This document shows positions 1 to 7,400 of a DNA stretch of 9,759 nucleotides, in pieces. Position numbers and translations under genes: made by a program. The first letter of the stretch is position 1. Each line of letters opens with the position of its first letter. The notes beneath the pieces were generated by a model, which had not been told where the DNA came from, did no database searches, and saw nothing but the letters and a program-made list of their open reading frames with translations. The DNA lies in the NCBI GenBank assembly GCA_027316975.1, contig DAHVFL010000148.1, forward strand, positions 1-9,759. Reading direction: 5' to 3'. This stretch comes from Chloroflexota bacterium. Lineage in GTDB: Bacteria; Chloroflexota; Ktedonobacteria; Ktedonobacterales; Ktedonobacteraceae.

Positions 1-128
1 GCTGTACCCTGGAAGGACGCGATTCATCGCGTCCGTCTCGCCCCTGCTGTACCCTGTAGGGACGCGATGAATCGCGTCCGTCTCGCCCCTGCTGTACCCT
101 GGAAGGACGCGATGAATCGCGTCCCTAC
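1..128. repeat. Tandem array of three REP-like hairpin units (45-bp period)
   Basis: Three units start at 1, 46 and 91, giving an exact 45-bp period; each begins GCTGTACCCTG, and the third breaks off after its hairpin. Each carries a 20-bp hairpin with 9-bp perfect arms (GGACGCGAT / ATCGCGTCC) at 15-34, 60-79 and 105-124. The central dinucleotide is TC in unit 1 and GA in units 2 and 3, so the core of unit 1 is reversed. Unit 2 has GTAG directly at the 5' foot (56-59). Unit 3 has CTAC at its 3' foot (125-128), which is GTAG on the other strand. Units 1 and 3 have GGAA on the 5' side. A GTAG foot beside a hairpin is known for REP elements mobilised by RAYT transposases; assigning this array to that class is inference. 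The array may continue upstream of the window. Confidence 0.85.
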
Positions 129-180
129 GTTCACCCTGAAGGATGGAGAGCCGCCTGGATAAAAAGAAAGCATTTCGCCC

Positions 181-223
181 CTTGCTTGCTTTCCCAAACT
201 ATGGTATAATGAAAGCAAGCAAG
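181..223. repeat. Perfect 13-bp inverted repeat enclosing the promoter
   Basis: CTTGCTTGCTTTC at 181-193 is the exact reverse complement of GAAAGCAAGCAAG at 211-223, with a 17-nt loop. The loop holds the TATAAT box. The arms are internally periodic (CTTG/CTTG). No T-run follows on either strand, so a terminator is unlikely. It could be an operator for a dimeric regulator, or a hairpin forming at the very start of the transcript. The function is not known. Confidence 0.7.
182..210 (+). promoter_or_regulatory. Putative sigma70-type promoter of the ATPase-like gene
   Basis: A perfect -10 hexamer TATAAT lies at 205-210. A weak -35 TTGCTT (3 of 6 matches) lies at 182-187, and the spacer is 17 bp. 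Transcription would start near 217, leaving a C-rich leader of about 140 nt before the ATG at 360. The -10 sits in the loop and the -35 in the left arm of the inverted repeat at 181-223, so regulation is plausible. This is assigned by motif only. Confidence 0.5.
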
Positions 224-343
224 CTACCATCCAATGTAGCCCTGGCACATTCGCACATTCTCCCCGCTCACCTGAGCCTCTCGCCTTCCACCCTCAATCA
301 TTGTCCCACCATCCATACTCCTCTCTTAAAGAGACTCACCCCC

Positions 344-350
344 GGAAAGG
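344..350 (+). promoter_or_regulatory. Ribosome binding site of the ATPase-like gene
   Basis: GGAAAGG lies 9 nt before the ATG at 360. It is the only purine-rich stretch in an otherwise C-rich leader and supports that start over longer upstream reading frames. Confidence 0.65.
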
Positions 351-359
351 ACCTCATCC

Positions 360-1724
360 ATGACCTTCGACCCCCTCAGCGACGGCTTCATCCACCACCT
401 CGAACACTCCCTCGCCTCTCCAGGCACACCACCCCCTCCCCCGACCTCTGCCAGTTCCCCTGTCCCCGCTTCCTCTCCCGTAGAACTCTTCCTCTCAAAT
501 GTACCGGACAAACCCCTCACCTGGCTCTGGCCCGGTCGCATCCCCCTGGGCCATCTCACCTTACTCGATGCCGCCCCCGGCTGCGACCCTTCCCTCCTGG
601 CCCTCACCCTCGCCGCCTGCATTTCCAGCGGCAAGCCCCTGCCCGGCGGCGCGCCCACCCCACCCGGTAATGTCATCCTCTTCGCCCCCTACGACTCGGC
701 CTCCGCCACCCTCAAACCCCGCCTGCAAGCCGCCGGAGGCGACCCCGCCCGCGTCCTGCTCTTCCGCCCGCCCATCGAGCAGACTTCGCGTATACCCTCC
801 GCCGCTCGCTCCTTCGCGCTCTCCTCTGTTATAGATCACCTGTCCAACACCATCCGCCGCCTGAACGCGCGCCTGGTCATCCTCGATCCCGCCAGTGCCA
901 TCCCTGGCCTCTTGCGCTGCTTGCCCGCCCTCAGCGAACTCGCTCAACAAACCAACTGCGCCATTCTGCTCACCCACTCCCTCAACAAGCCACCTGCCGA
1001 CCTCTTACACTCATCCGGCCCGACTTCTCCTCTATATGAAGCCGTGTGCAGCCGCCTCTTACTCACCCCCGATCCGGCTGACGAGCGTCACAACCTCCTC
1101 ATTACCACTGGACATCCCCTCAGCGCACAGCCTCCCATCCTCGCCTGCGACCTCCTCTGCTCCGATGGAGGCATCCCGGCTATCCACTGGCTCGCTGAAC
1201 GAGATCACACCCACCTGGCCCGCCTCTCTACCGCTCCCCTGCACTCCCCGCATCGGCAAGCCATCCTCCGTTTCTTGCACAACAGCCCCACCCCTCAGAG
1301 CATCCCGTCAATCCTGGCTGCCACTTGCTACGACCCCGAAGCCGGGCGCAAGATGCTCACCCGCATGAAACTGGCCTGCGAACTCGTCTCTCCCGCCCGT
1401 GGTCTCTACACCACCGCCAACCATCCCTCACTGTCTTCCCTGACCTCCCTCACCAATGATTCTCTCCCTGTCTCGAATGTCCCAACTCCTTCACCCTTAC
1501 CAGACCCGCCCGAGAACCACTTATCGCAGTGCAGTGCGTCATCTCCCCTGGCCAATCCTCTCGCTGACCATACCACCGGCCCAATTCCAGCAGATTCTCA
1601 CCTGTCCCCCGTCCCAAATGTCACAAACCCCGTTGACACCACAGATATATTGTTACAAGACACTTCTCAAGAACGTTCTCTAAACATGACAGTTGAAATG
1701 GACAATACACATAATGAATTTTGA
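360..1724 (+). CDS. AAA_25/RepA-like ATPase homologue with a degenerate P-loop
   Basis: This 454-residue protein has the layout of the RecA-fold ATPases annotated AAA_25 or RepA-like, found with phage and plasmid primase-helicases. A Pro/Ser-rich start (1-45) is followed by the ATPase-like core (about 50-265). The core has LTLLDAAPGCDPSLLALTLA at 66-85, where the family has a GDPGxGKS-type Walker A. Next come PPGNVILFAPYDSA (101-114) and a Walker B-like RLVILDPASAI with D176 (171-181). An ILLTHSLNK motif (202-210) corresponds to the family's 'hlNKs' segment. Residues 297-350 look like a C-terminal winged helix, and about 355-454 is a low-complexity tail. In the P-loop (71-78) Ala, Asp and Pro replace the first Gly, the second Gly and the catalytic Lys, so ATP hydrolysis is unlikely. 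The frame is intact, which argues against a pseudogene. Codons end almost always in C: 17 of the first 20. It may be a DNA-binding or regulatory relic of a replication helicase. Family membership is moderately sure; the role is unknown. Confidence 0.75.
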   Translation: MTFDPLSDGFIHHLEHSLASPGTPPPPPTSASSPVPASSPVELFLSNVPDKPLTWLWPGRIPLGHLTLLDAAPGCDPSLLALTLAACISSGKPLPGGAPTPPGNVILFAPYDSASATLKPRLQAAGGDPARVLLFRPPIEQTSRIPSAARSFALSSVIDHLSNTIRRLNARLVILDPASAIPGLLRCLPALSELAQQTNCAILLTHSLNKPPADLLHSSGPTSPLYEAVCSRLLLTPDPADERHNLLITTGHPLSAQPPILACDLLCSDGGIPAIHWLAERDHTHLARLSTAPLHSPHRQAILRFLHNSPTPQSIPSILAATCYDPEAGRKMLTRMKLACELVSPARGLYTTANHPSLSSLTSLTNDSLPVSNVPTPSPLPDPPENHLSQCSASSPLANPLADHTTGPIPADSHLSPVPNVTNPVDTTDILLQDTSQERSLNMTVEMDNTHNEF

Positions 1725-1770
1725 CGACCACAACGGGTCATGAGAGGGACGCGTGCTCCCCTGCCATTCT

Positions 1771-1829
1771 GTAAGGACAGGGGGTGGATGCAGGGAAGGG
1801 TGGGGGCCTTGCGCCTGTCCTTCGTCGCC
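1771..1829 (+). repeat. Dispersed REP-like repeat, copy A
   Basis: This 59-bp element has a 9-bp perfect terminal stem, AAGGACAGG (1773-1781) with CCTGTCCTT (1814-1822). It shares its right edge, GTCCTTCxTCGCC, and a G-rich interior (GTGGATG...GGGxxGGG) with the copy at 3592. Its 5' foot is GTAA instead of GTAG. The stem differs in sequence from the other copies (GGACAGG against GGACGC) but remains paired. A partial GAGGGACGCG just upstream (1743-1752) may be a further remnant. The element lies in the 151-bp spacer before the glycosyltransferase gene, where I see no convincing promoter. Confidence 0.7.
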
Positions 1830-1875
1830 ACAGGATTCGTTCCCGTTTCAATCCTCAAAATTCATCAGAGCAAAT

Positions 1876-3555
1876 ATGACACAGACCGGCAATATTCCAC
1901 AACAGAATACAGAGACCGGCATGGAGGAAAGGCCGCGAGACGCCGCAAAGCCTGCCGTTCGTCAGCGACTCTTACGAGCGCTGGCTTCAAACTGGCTGCT
2001 GGGCCTGCTGGTTTTTGGTGCGGCGCTGGTCTTTGACCTGCACAATCTGGGTACGCCGGGCATCTGGTTTGATGAGGCTTTCTCGGTTGAACTGGCGCGG
2101 CAGCCGCTGCCGTTGTTGTGGCATATTATCTGGGGGCCTGAGCCGAATATGGAACTGTACTACCTGTTCCTGCACTTCTGGCTGGGGCTGACGGGTCTGC
2201 TCGGCTTCAACCCGGTCGAAGCGGTGGTGCGCCTGCCCTCTGCCGTATTCGCGGGGCTGGCCTCGGTGATGGTCTTCTTGCTGGGGCGGCGTTACCTGGA
2301 GCTATTGGCTGGCATCACGGGCGCGGGCCTCTTCACACTCAACTACCTGCAACTGACCTACGCGCAGCAAACGCGCACCTACAGCCTGCAACTCTTGTTG
2401 ACGTGTATAGCGTGGTATGCTCTGTTTGCTATCTTGACTCGCGAGACGCATACAAAACGCTGGTGGGCCTGCTTCATTATCGCGAACACGCTGGCGGTAT
2501 ACGCGCACCTGTTCAGCATTGTGATTATCTTTGCGCAGGTAACTGCTTACGGTGGTCTGCTTCTGCTGCCCGGCCCCTGGCGTTCTGTAGCGCGTCGTCG
2601 CTCGCGCGCCTTCATTGCCAGTTTGCTGCTGACGGGTGTATTGATTCTTCCGATGCTGCTGGAAAGTTTACAGGGGCCGAAAACCGGCTGGCTGCCTGTA
2701 CCGTACCTGCGCGAGGTGGTCGTTCTTTTCCAGTTGATTACCGCCGGCAGCAATATCTACCTGCTCATCCTGTTCGTATTGTGCTTCTGCGCTGTGTTGA
2801 TTGCCCTGCTGCCGCATGTGCCAGATTCCGCGTCATTGTTGCAGAGCGTCACCTTTTACCGGCCAGGAGATCGGCAGAGCGAACAGCAGATGCAACAGCT
2901 TTTGCCCATCGCTTTCGCCCTGGTGTGCTGGTTTTTTGTGCCGGTTATCAGCAGCTTTATCGTTTCGCAGGGATCGATTCGCCTCTTTTCGACGCGCTAT
3001 CTGGTGACGGTTCTGCCTCCCCTGTTTTTACTGGTAGGGTTGGCCGTTGTCGCGCTGCGCTGGCGCGGGGCGCAAATCGCGCTGATTGTGGGATTGTTCT
3101 TGATCGCGTTCTCCCTTGTGCCGGTGTACTATCGGAGCGCGCAGGTTGAGGACTGGAACTCGACCGTGCGTTGGCTGGAGCAGCGCTCGCAGCCGGGTGA
3201 TGGGCTGGTCTGTTTCAATAACGACGTACAGCAGGGCTGCCAGATTGCCGTTGAGTATTACCTGCGCGCCTATCCCAACGGGACGCATTTTAGCAGCGAT
3301 TCGCCGGGCGCGTTCTCCTGGGAAAACTTCGGCCCGGTCGATCCCGCGACGGGTTCGGCTGCGGCGGTTGATCCTCGTGCCCTGGCTCTTTATGCTGCGC
3401 GGCACCCGCGCCTGTTCTATATCGTGGGGCGCGTTCCCACCAGCGTGGCGGCGGCCCAGGCGCAGGCCGCGCAGTACTGGCTGGACAGCCAGTATCGCCT
3501 GCTGGGACGCATCCATACGCCCACCGTTACCATTAGCTGGTATGCCACTTCGTAA
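1876..3555 (+). CDS. GT39/PMT-like membrane glycosyltransferase
   Basis: This 559-residue polytopic protein resembles the ArnT/PMT_2 (GT39, GT-C fold) family, which transfers sugars from polyprenyl-phosphate donors on the outer face of the membrane. A polar N-terminus precedes TM1 (about 40-54). The first outer loop holds GIWFDEAFSVELA with the acidic pair D66-E67, the usual GT39 metal/catalytic site. PxVRLPSAVFAG-type and QQTRTYSLQ motifs (about 117-173) match the family's second and third conserved stretches. About 11-12 hydrophobic segments run to residue 417, including STRYLVTVLPPLFLL (372-386). A soluble domain of about 140 residues (418-559) follows. The ATG at 1876 is preferred over an upstream GTG at 1753 because the extra 41 residues would be encoded by the copy A repeat. 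The Shine-Dalgarno is weak, and the ATG at 1921 is possible. Donor and acceptor cannot be read from sequence. Confidence 0.88.
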   Translation: MTQTGNIPQQNTETGMEERPRDAAKPAVRQRLLRALASNWLLGLLVFGAALVFDLHNLGTPGIWFDEAFSVELARQPLPLLWHIIWGPEPNMELYYLFLHFWLGLTGLLGFNPVEAVVRLPSAVFAGLASVMVFLLGRRYLELLAGITGAGLFTLNYLQLTYAQQTRTYSLQLLLTCIAWYALFAILTRETHTKRWWACFIIANTLAVYAHLFSIVIIFAQVTAYGGLLLLPGPWRSVARRRSRAFIASLLLTGVLILPMLLESLQGPKTGWLPVPYLREVVVLFQLITAGSNIYLLILFVLCFCAVLIALLPHVPDSASLLQSVTFYRPGDRQSEQQMQQLLPIAFALVCWFFVPVISSFIVSQGSIRLFSTRYLVTVLPPLFLLVGLAVVALRWRGAQIALIVGLFLIAFSLVPVYYRSAQVEDWNSTVRWLEQRSQPGDGLVCFNNDVQQGCQIAVEYYLRAYPNGTHFSSDSPGAFSWENFGPVDPATGSAAAVDPRALALYAARHPRLFYIVGRVPTSVAAAQAQAAQYWLDSQYRLLGRIHTPTVTISWYATS

Positions 3556-3591
3556 AACGAGCGATAGAAGTAGCGCGGAACGCGCCAGTGC

Positions 3592-3649
3592 GTAGGGACG
3601 CGGGTGGATGTGGGGATGGGCGGGGACCCTTGTGGGCGTCCTTCTCGCC
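3592..3649 (+). repeat. Dispersed REP-like repeat, copy B (left half of mosaic pair)
   Basis: The element starts with GTAGGGACGCGGG (3592-3604) and ends GCGTCCTTCTCGCC (3636-3649). Its GGACGC/GCGTCC ends can pair. The GTAG foot and right edge match unit 2 of the array at 1-128, but the interior is longer and G-rich. It begins 36 bp after the glycosyltransferase stop codon. Confidence 0.75.
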
Positions 3650-3718
3650 AAATGTACGCATCGTCCATCGCATATCACACATACGCGGTCATAATCATAT
3701 CGGTGCAACATTGATATG

Positions 3719-3778
3719 CAGGGACGAAGGACGCCCACAAGGGTCCACTCATCCGCTCCACACCGCCCGCGTCCCTAC
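3719..3778 (-). repeat. Dispersed REP-like repeat, copy C (right half of mosaic pair)
   Basis: Read on the minus strand, this 60-bp element begins GTAGGGACGCGGG (3766-3778), identical to the start of copy B. It carries a 21-bp stretch (3726-3746) that is the exact reverse complement of 3624-3644. The middle differs by several substitutions and small indels. B and C face each other across a 69-bp spacer (3650-3718) with their GTAG feet outward, the arrangement seen in bacterial interspersed mosaic elements. The transcript could fold into one long imperfect hairpin and might end the upstream message, although no clear T-run follows. Confidence 0.75.
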
Positions 3779-3815
3779 AAAAATGTGCTACCATTAGAGT
3801 AGTTGAAAACATTCT

Positions 3816-3819
3816 GGAG
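3816..3819 (+). promoter_or_regulatory. Ribosome binding site deciding the GTG start at 3829
   Basis: GGAG lies 9 nt before the GTG at 3829. No ATG stands near it in this frame, so the site supports a GTG start. Confidence 0.6.
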
Positions 3820-3828
3820 AATCTGGTC

Positions 3829-4200
3829 GTGTCCGATACATTTGAAGAACAATTTGCTCCACTGCTCAAAGAGGTCTTTACTGCTCACGCGCATGAGCAG
3901 TTGCGACAGGGCGCGGATGGATTGGCGTTGGCGCGTGGCTATGCTGAGCAGGGCAAGCCCGATTTCGCGCTGGCATTCTTGCTGCTGCTGGACATTCCCG
4001 ATGCCGAAAAACGTGACACACTGGCCCTGGCATATGAGCGACGCGCCCGCCTTTCCGAAGAAAAAGCGCGGCAGCTCGATAAACAATTTCATCGCTCGTT
4101 TCCCTTGATTAAACTGGAAGCGCAAAAAGACCGCAAACTAGCCAGCGCCATACGCGGCGGTCATACGGCGCCTTCAAGCCGTGTTCCGCCGATCAATTAG
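3829..4200 (+). CDS. Small helical protein of unknown function
   Basis: This 123-residue protein starts at a GTG with a well-placed GGAG. I do not recognise a family. It is predicted to be soluble, with no signal peptide or membrane segment. The first two thirds look helical, with a repeat-like pair of helices: GLALARGYAEQGKPDFALAF (about 31-50), then a KRDTLALAYERRARLSEEKA segment (about 61-80). The spacing recalls a single tetratricopeptide-like hairpin, but that is only a resemblance. A basic helix follows, and the last 15 residues look disordered. It sits alone between the mosaic repeat pair and a 202-bp spacer before the kinase gene. Codon use resembles the kinase and glycosyltransferase genes and supports a real gene. 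No function can be assigned. Confidence 0.7.
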   Translation: MSDTFEEQFAPLLKEVFTAHAHEQLRQGADGLALARGYAEQGKPDFALAFLLLLDIPDAEKRDTLALAYERRARLSEEKARQLDKQFHRSFPLIKLEAQKDRKLASAIRGGHTAPSSRVPPIN

Positions 4201-4402
4201 TGCCTGTAAGATTGGTTCATAATCAGGCGTAATATCTATGGGACCTGACAAATATGTCGAATCTGAACGTCCTTCATCGCATTTTTGCGTAGTTGTCCGG
4301 TTTTGTGAACTATTTCATACCTGGATTCGTTATTGATATGGTAGTATTGCGCGGGAAAGTTTTTTATGTATCAGGGTCAGCGTGCCCTATTATTGAAGAG
4401 CT

Positions 4403-7400
4403 ATGGTACATTGTTTAAATCCTGGAAAACCGCACGAAAATAGCGGTATTTCATCTTCTGCCGCTACTGAATCTGGCGCGAACGCCGTACAGGTAGCGGT
4501 CGAAGAGCAGGTGGCCTGCCGCTTCTGTAAGTATTTGTTGCAAGACGCACTGCTCGGCGATTGCCGTGTAACGCGCTGGATTGGTTCCGGCGCGTTTGGC
4601 GATGTATACGAGGCGGCGCAATCGCCGCCTCTCAGCCGGCGCGTGGCGATTAAGATTATGTCGCTTGAACGTGTGGCCGACGAGGAATCGGTCGAACTCT
4701 TCGCGCGCGAAGTCGGCGCAATCGCGGCCCTCGATCATCCCAACATTTTACCTGTGCTGCGCGTTGGCTCCCTGGAGGATGCTCGCTCCTACCTGGTTAT
4801 GAAATATGCCGCGCGCGACTCACTCCAGAAGTTTTGCCAGGCTGTGCCACAGCAACTTTCTATCATGCCCACGATCACACCGGCCAGCGAAGCCATAGCC
4901 GGTGAATCGACTCCAGGGCCAATTTCCGGCGAAACAGGTATCATGGGAGATCAAACGCTTGAGGAAGCTTCAGATAGCATAGATCGGCATGACGAGTTTG
5001 ACGAGAGCTGCACGGTTGAGCTTTTGACGGGTACGCTACCAGTGCCGGTAACAGATCAAGAAACTATCACGAGCGCGCCAGATGAACAGGACGGCGAGGA
5101 GACGCGAGAAATCACCTCATCTCTGGCTGTGGAACCGCATTTGCTCACGGCGCAGCAATTGTTGCCCTACGTCGAGAGCGCGGCGGCGGCGCTGCATTAC
5201 GCGCACGAGCATAACCTGATTCACCTGGATGTCAAACCGGCTAACCTTTTGTTGGATGGCAACGATCACCTGTTGCTGGCGGATTTCGGCGTCTCGGCCA
5301 TTATGGACAGCTATACACACGCCTCGCTGCATTGTTACGTGGGAACGCCTGCCTATACCGCGCCGGAACAGTGGTTGGAGCAGCCGCGCCCGGCCAGCGA
5401 CCAGTACGCGCTGGCCGTCACTTGCTACCAGTTGCTGACCGGCCATCTTCCCTTTACAGGCAACTTATACTCCATTATGCATGGACACCTGCGCACGCCC
5501 CCGCCGTTGCTGCGCCAGTGGAATCCCTATATCCCGGAACAGGTGGAGGCGGTCATCCTGCGCGCGCTGGCGAAAGAACCTGCCGAACGCTACCCTGATA
5601 TGCTCGCTTTCGCCGCTGCCTATCGCGACGCGGTGGAACTGGCGGCCAACGCGCAAACCGATGTGCAGGGACGCAGGCGCACGGCAGCTCTGGCCGGGCG
5701 CGGGCGCGATCAAACGGTCGAAGAACTTCCCACCATGCAGTATCCTCAACCCGGTGTAAAAGCGGGCGCGGCGCAAAAGGGCGGGAGTGAAGACGAAGCC
5801 GAGCCGCAAGCGTTCGATCAGGTAGCCACCGTAGATGATGATATTGTGCCTTACCGGGAGCGGGGAAAATTGCAGGCTCCCCCGACCAGAAAAAAATGGG
5901 GACGTTTGCTCCTCTTGCTCTTGCTCGCCTTTTTGCTTGTGTCTGGCGGCACACTGGGCGCGCTGCGCCTGTTTAACTCCTGCCTGTTGGGCGTCTGCCC
6001 CGGCCTGAAGCTCAGCACAAACGAAGTGGATATAACCAATAGCGCGTCGCAACCTGTGAAGATCACGAATACGGGTATAGCAGATTTACACTGGGCTATA
6101 GTATCTCCACGTGCTGTATCCTGGCTTTCCTATACACCACCTGACGGAACCCTCGTGGCTGGTAAATCAACCCTGCTAACAATCACAACCGATGCGAGCA
6201 AGTTGCAGAGCAGCGATAGCGCCGTGTTGCAAATTGGGGGCCAGGGTGTGAATACGCAGACTATCATCGTCAAGCTTACTGTACAGACAGGTCTGAGTTT
6301 GATCTCGGCCACAGGCAGCGAAACCCCGTTTGTCTTTGACCAGTCAGGGCTGTATCCGGGCGCGCAGACGATTACGATAATCAACAAGAGCAGCCAGAGT
6401 TTCAACTGGAACGTCTCGTATAAATACGTCAACTCGTGGCTGCAAGTATCGCCGGAACAGGGTACTGTAGCGGCAGGCGGTAAAGGCATCGTGAAGGTAA
6501 ATGCGAACTTGCAGGGTCTCTTGCCCCTGCCAGCGAAAGCCGAAACCTACCTCGCGGGATTTACTATTCTGGGCAGTCTGGGCCAGTCGGACCCCGGCAT
6601 CTTGAGCCAGTTTAGCTTTACGCTGGAGGTGAAGCCGGTCGCGCCAACGGTAACACCGCCCGTTATCATTACAACGACGCCACAGACGCCCGTATTTCCT
6701 CCGCTCACGCTCAACGCGCGGTCGCCACAGTCAACTGGCGCACCCACTATTGACCGGTCGGGACACAACATGGTGTGGGATGCAGCCGATGATTTGTTTT
6801 TTGTCTTCGGCGGTATAGATGGTGCGGGCAATTTACTGAACGATCTCTGGTCCTATAACCCATTGACGGCTAGATGGACACAGATCACTGGCCCGGCCTC
6901 TGCGAGCGGCATGTGCGCCAATGGCACCTGGCCCGCGCCGCGTATGAATGCCGCTATGGTGTGGGATAGCGCTCACCAGCAAATCCTGCTCTATGGCGGA
7001 GTAGGCGCGAATAATCGCTACCTGGGCGATCTGTGGTCGTATTCGCCGTCCTCCGGCGCGGGCAATTGGACGCCCATTACCTGTTTTGGCAATGGGCCGG
7101 GCGCGCGCGCCGCCAATGCTGTCTGGAACGGCAGCCAGATGTTGCTGGTGGGTGGCATTGATAAATATGGTCCACTGGCGGATTTGTGGTCATACACACC
7201 TGCTCCTGGCAGCGCTGGTAGCTGGCAACGACTGGGCGATTTCCCGGCGGGGCCGCGCGCCTACCAAACGCTGGTGTGGGACTCAACCGATAACCAGTTG
7301 CTCACCTTTGGCGGCCTCGATTTGAGCGGGCAGCAGCGTGATGATTTCTACACATATAGCACGAGCACAGGCTGGCGTCTGATTACACCGGTAAGCGCAT

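Noticed and set aside
1..128. CRISPR array
   Set aside because: The whole 45-bp unit is repeated without unique spacers, and there are only three copies and no cas gene.
143..670. Open frame of 175 codons on the plus strand overlapping the ATPase-like gene
   Set aside because: It is rich in Pro/Arg/His, as expected for a shifted reading of a C-rich gene, and has no family motif.
1633..1659. Perfect TTGACA (1633-1638) with TACAAG (1654-1659) as a promoter for the glycosyltransferase gene
   Set aside because: The spacer is only 15 bp, the -10 is poor, and it lies inside the preceding coding region more than 200 bp from the start codon.
1753..1875. N-terminal extension of the glycosyltransferase from a GTG at 1753
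   Set aside because: The extra 41 residues are encoded across the copy A repeat, look non-globular (Cys/Gly/Pro rich), and have no sensible ribosome binding site.
3690..3695. CATAAT as a -10 box in the spacer of the mosaic pair
   Set aside because: No acceptable -35 stands 16-18 bp upstream, and the match could be chance in an AT-richer spacer.
3028..3738. Antisense open frame of 236 codons across the end of the glycosyltransferase gene and the repeat pair
   Set aside because: It runs through the mosaic repeats and is the complement of a well-supported gene; the protein shows no recognisable motif.
4201..4402. Riboswitch or structured leader before the kinase gene
   Set aside because: Only short stems (4-5 bp) are visible, there is no conserved riboswitch core that I recognise, and no clear -35/-10 pair.
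5465..6052. Minus-strand open frame of 195 codons opposite the kinase gene
   Set aside because: It is opposite the kinase C-lobe and membrane helix, and has no motif of its own.
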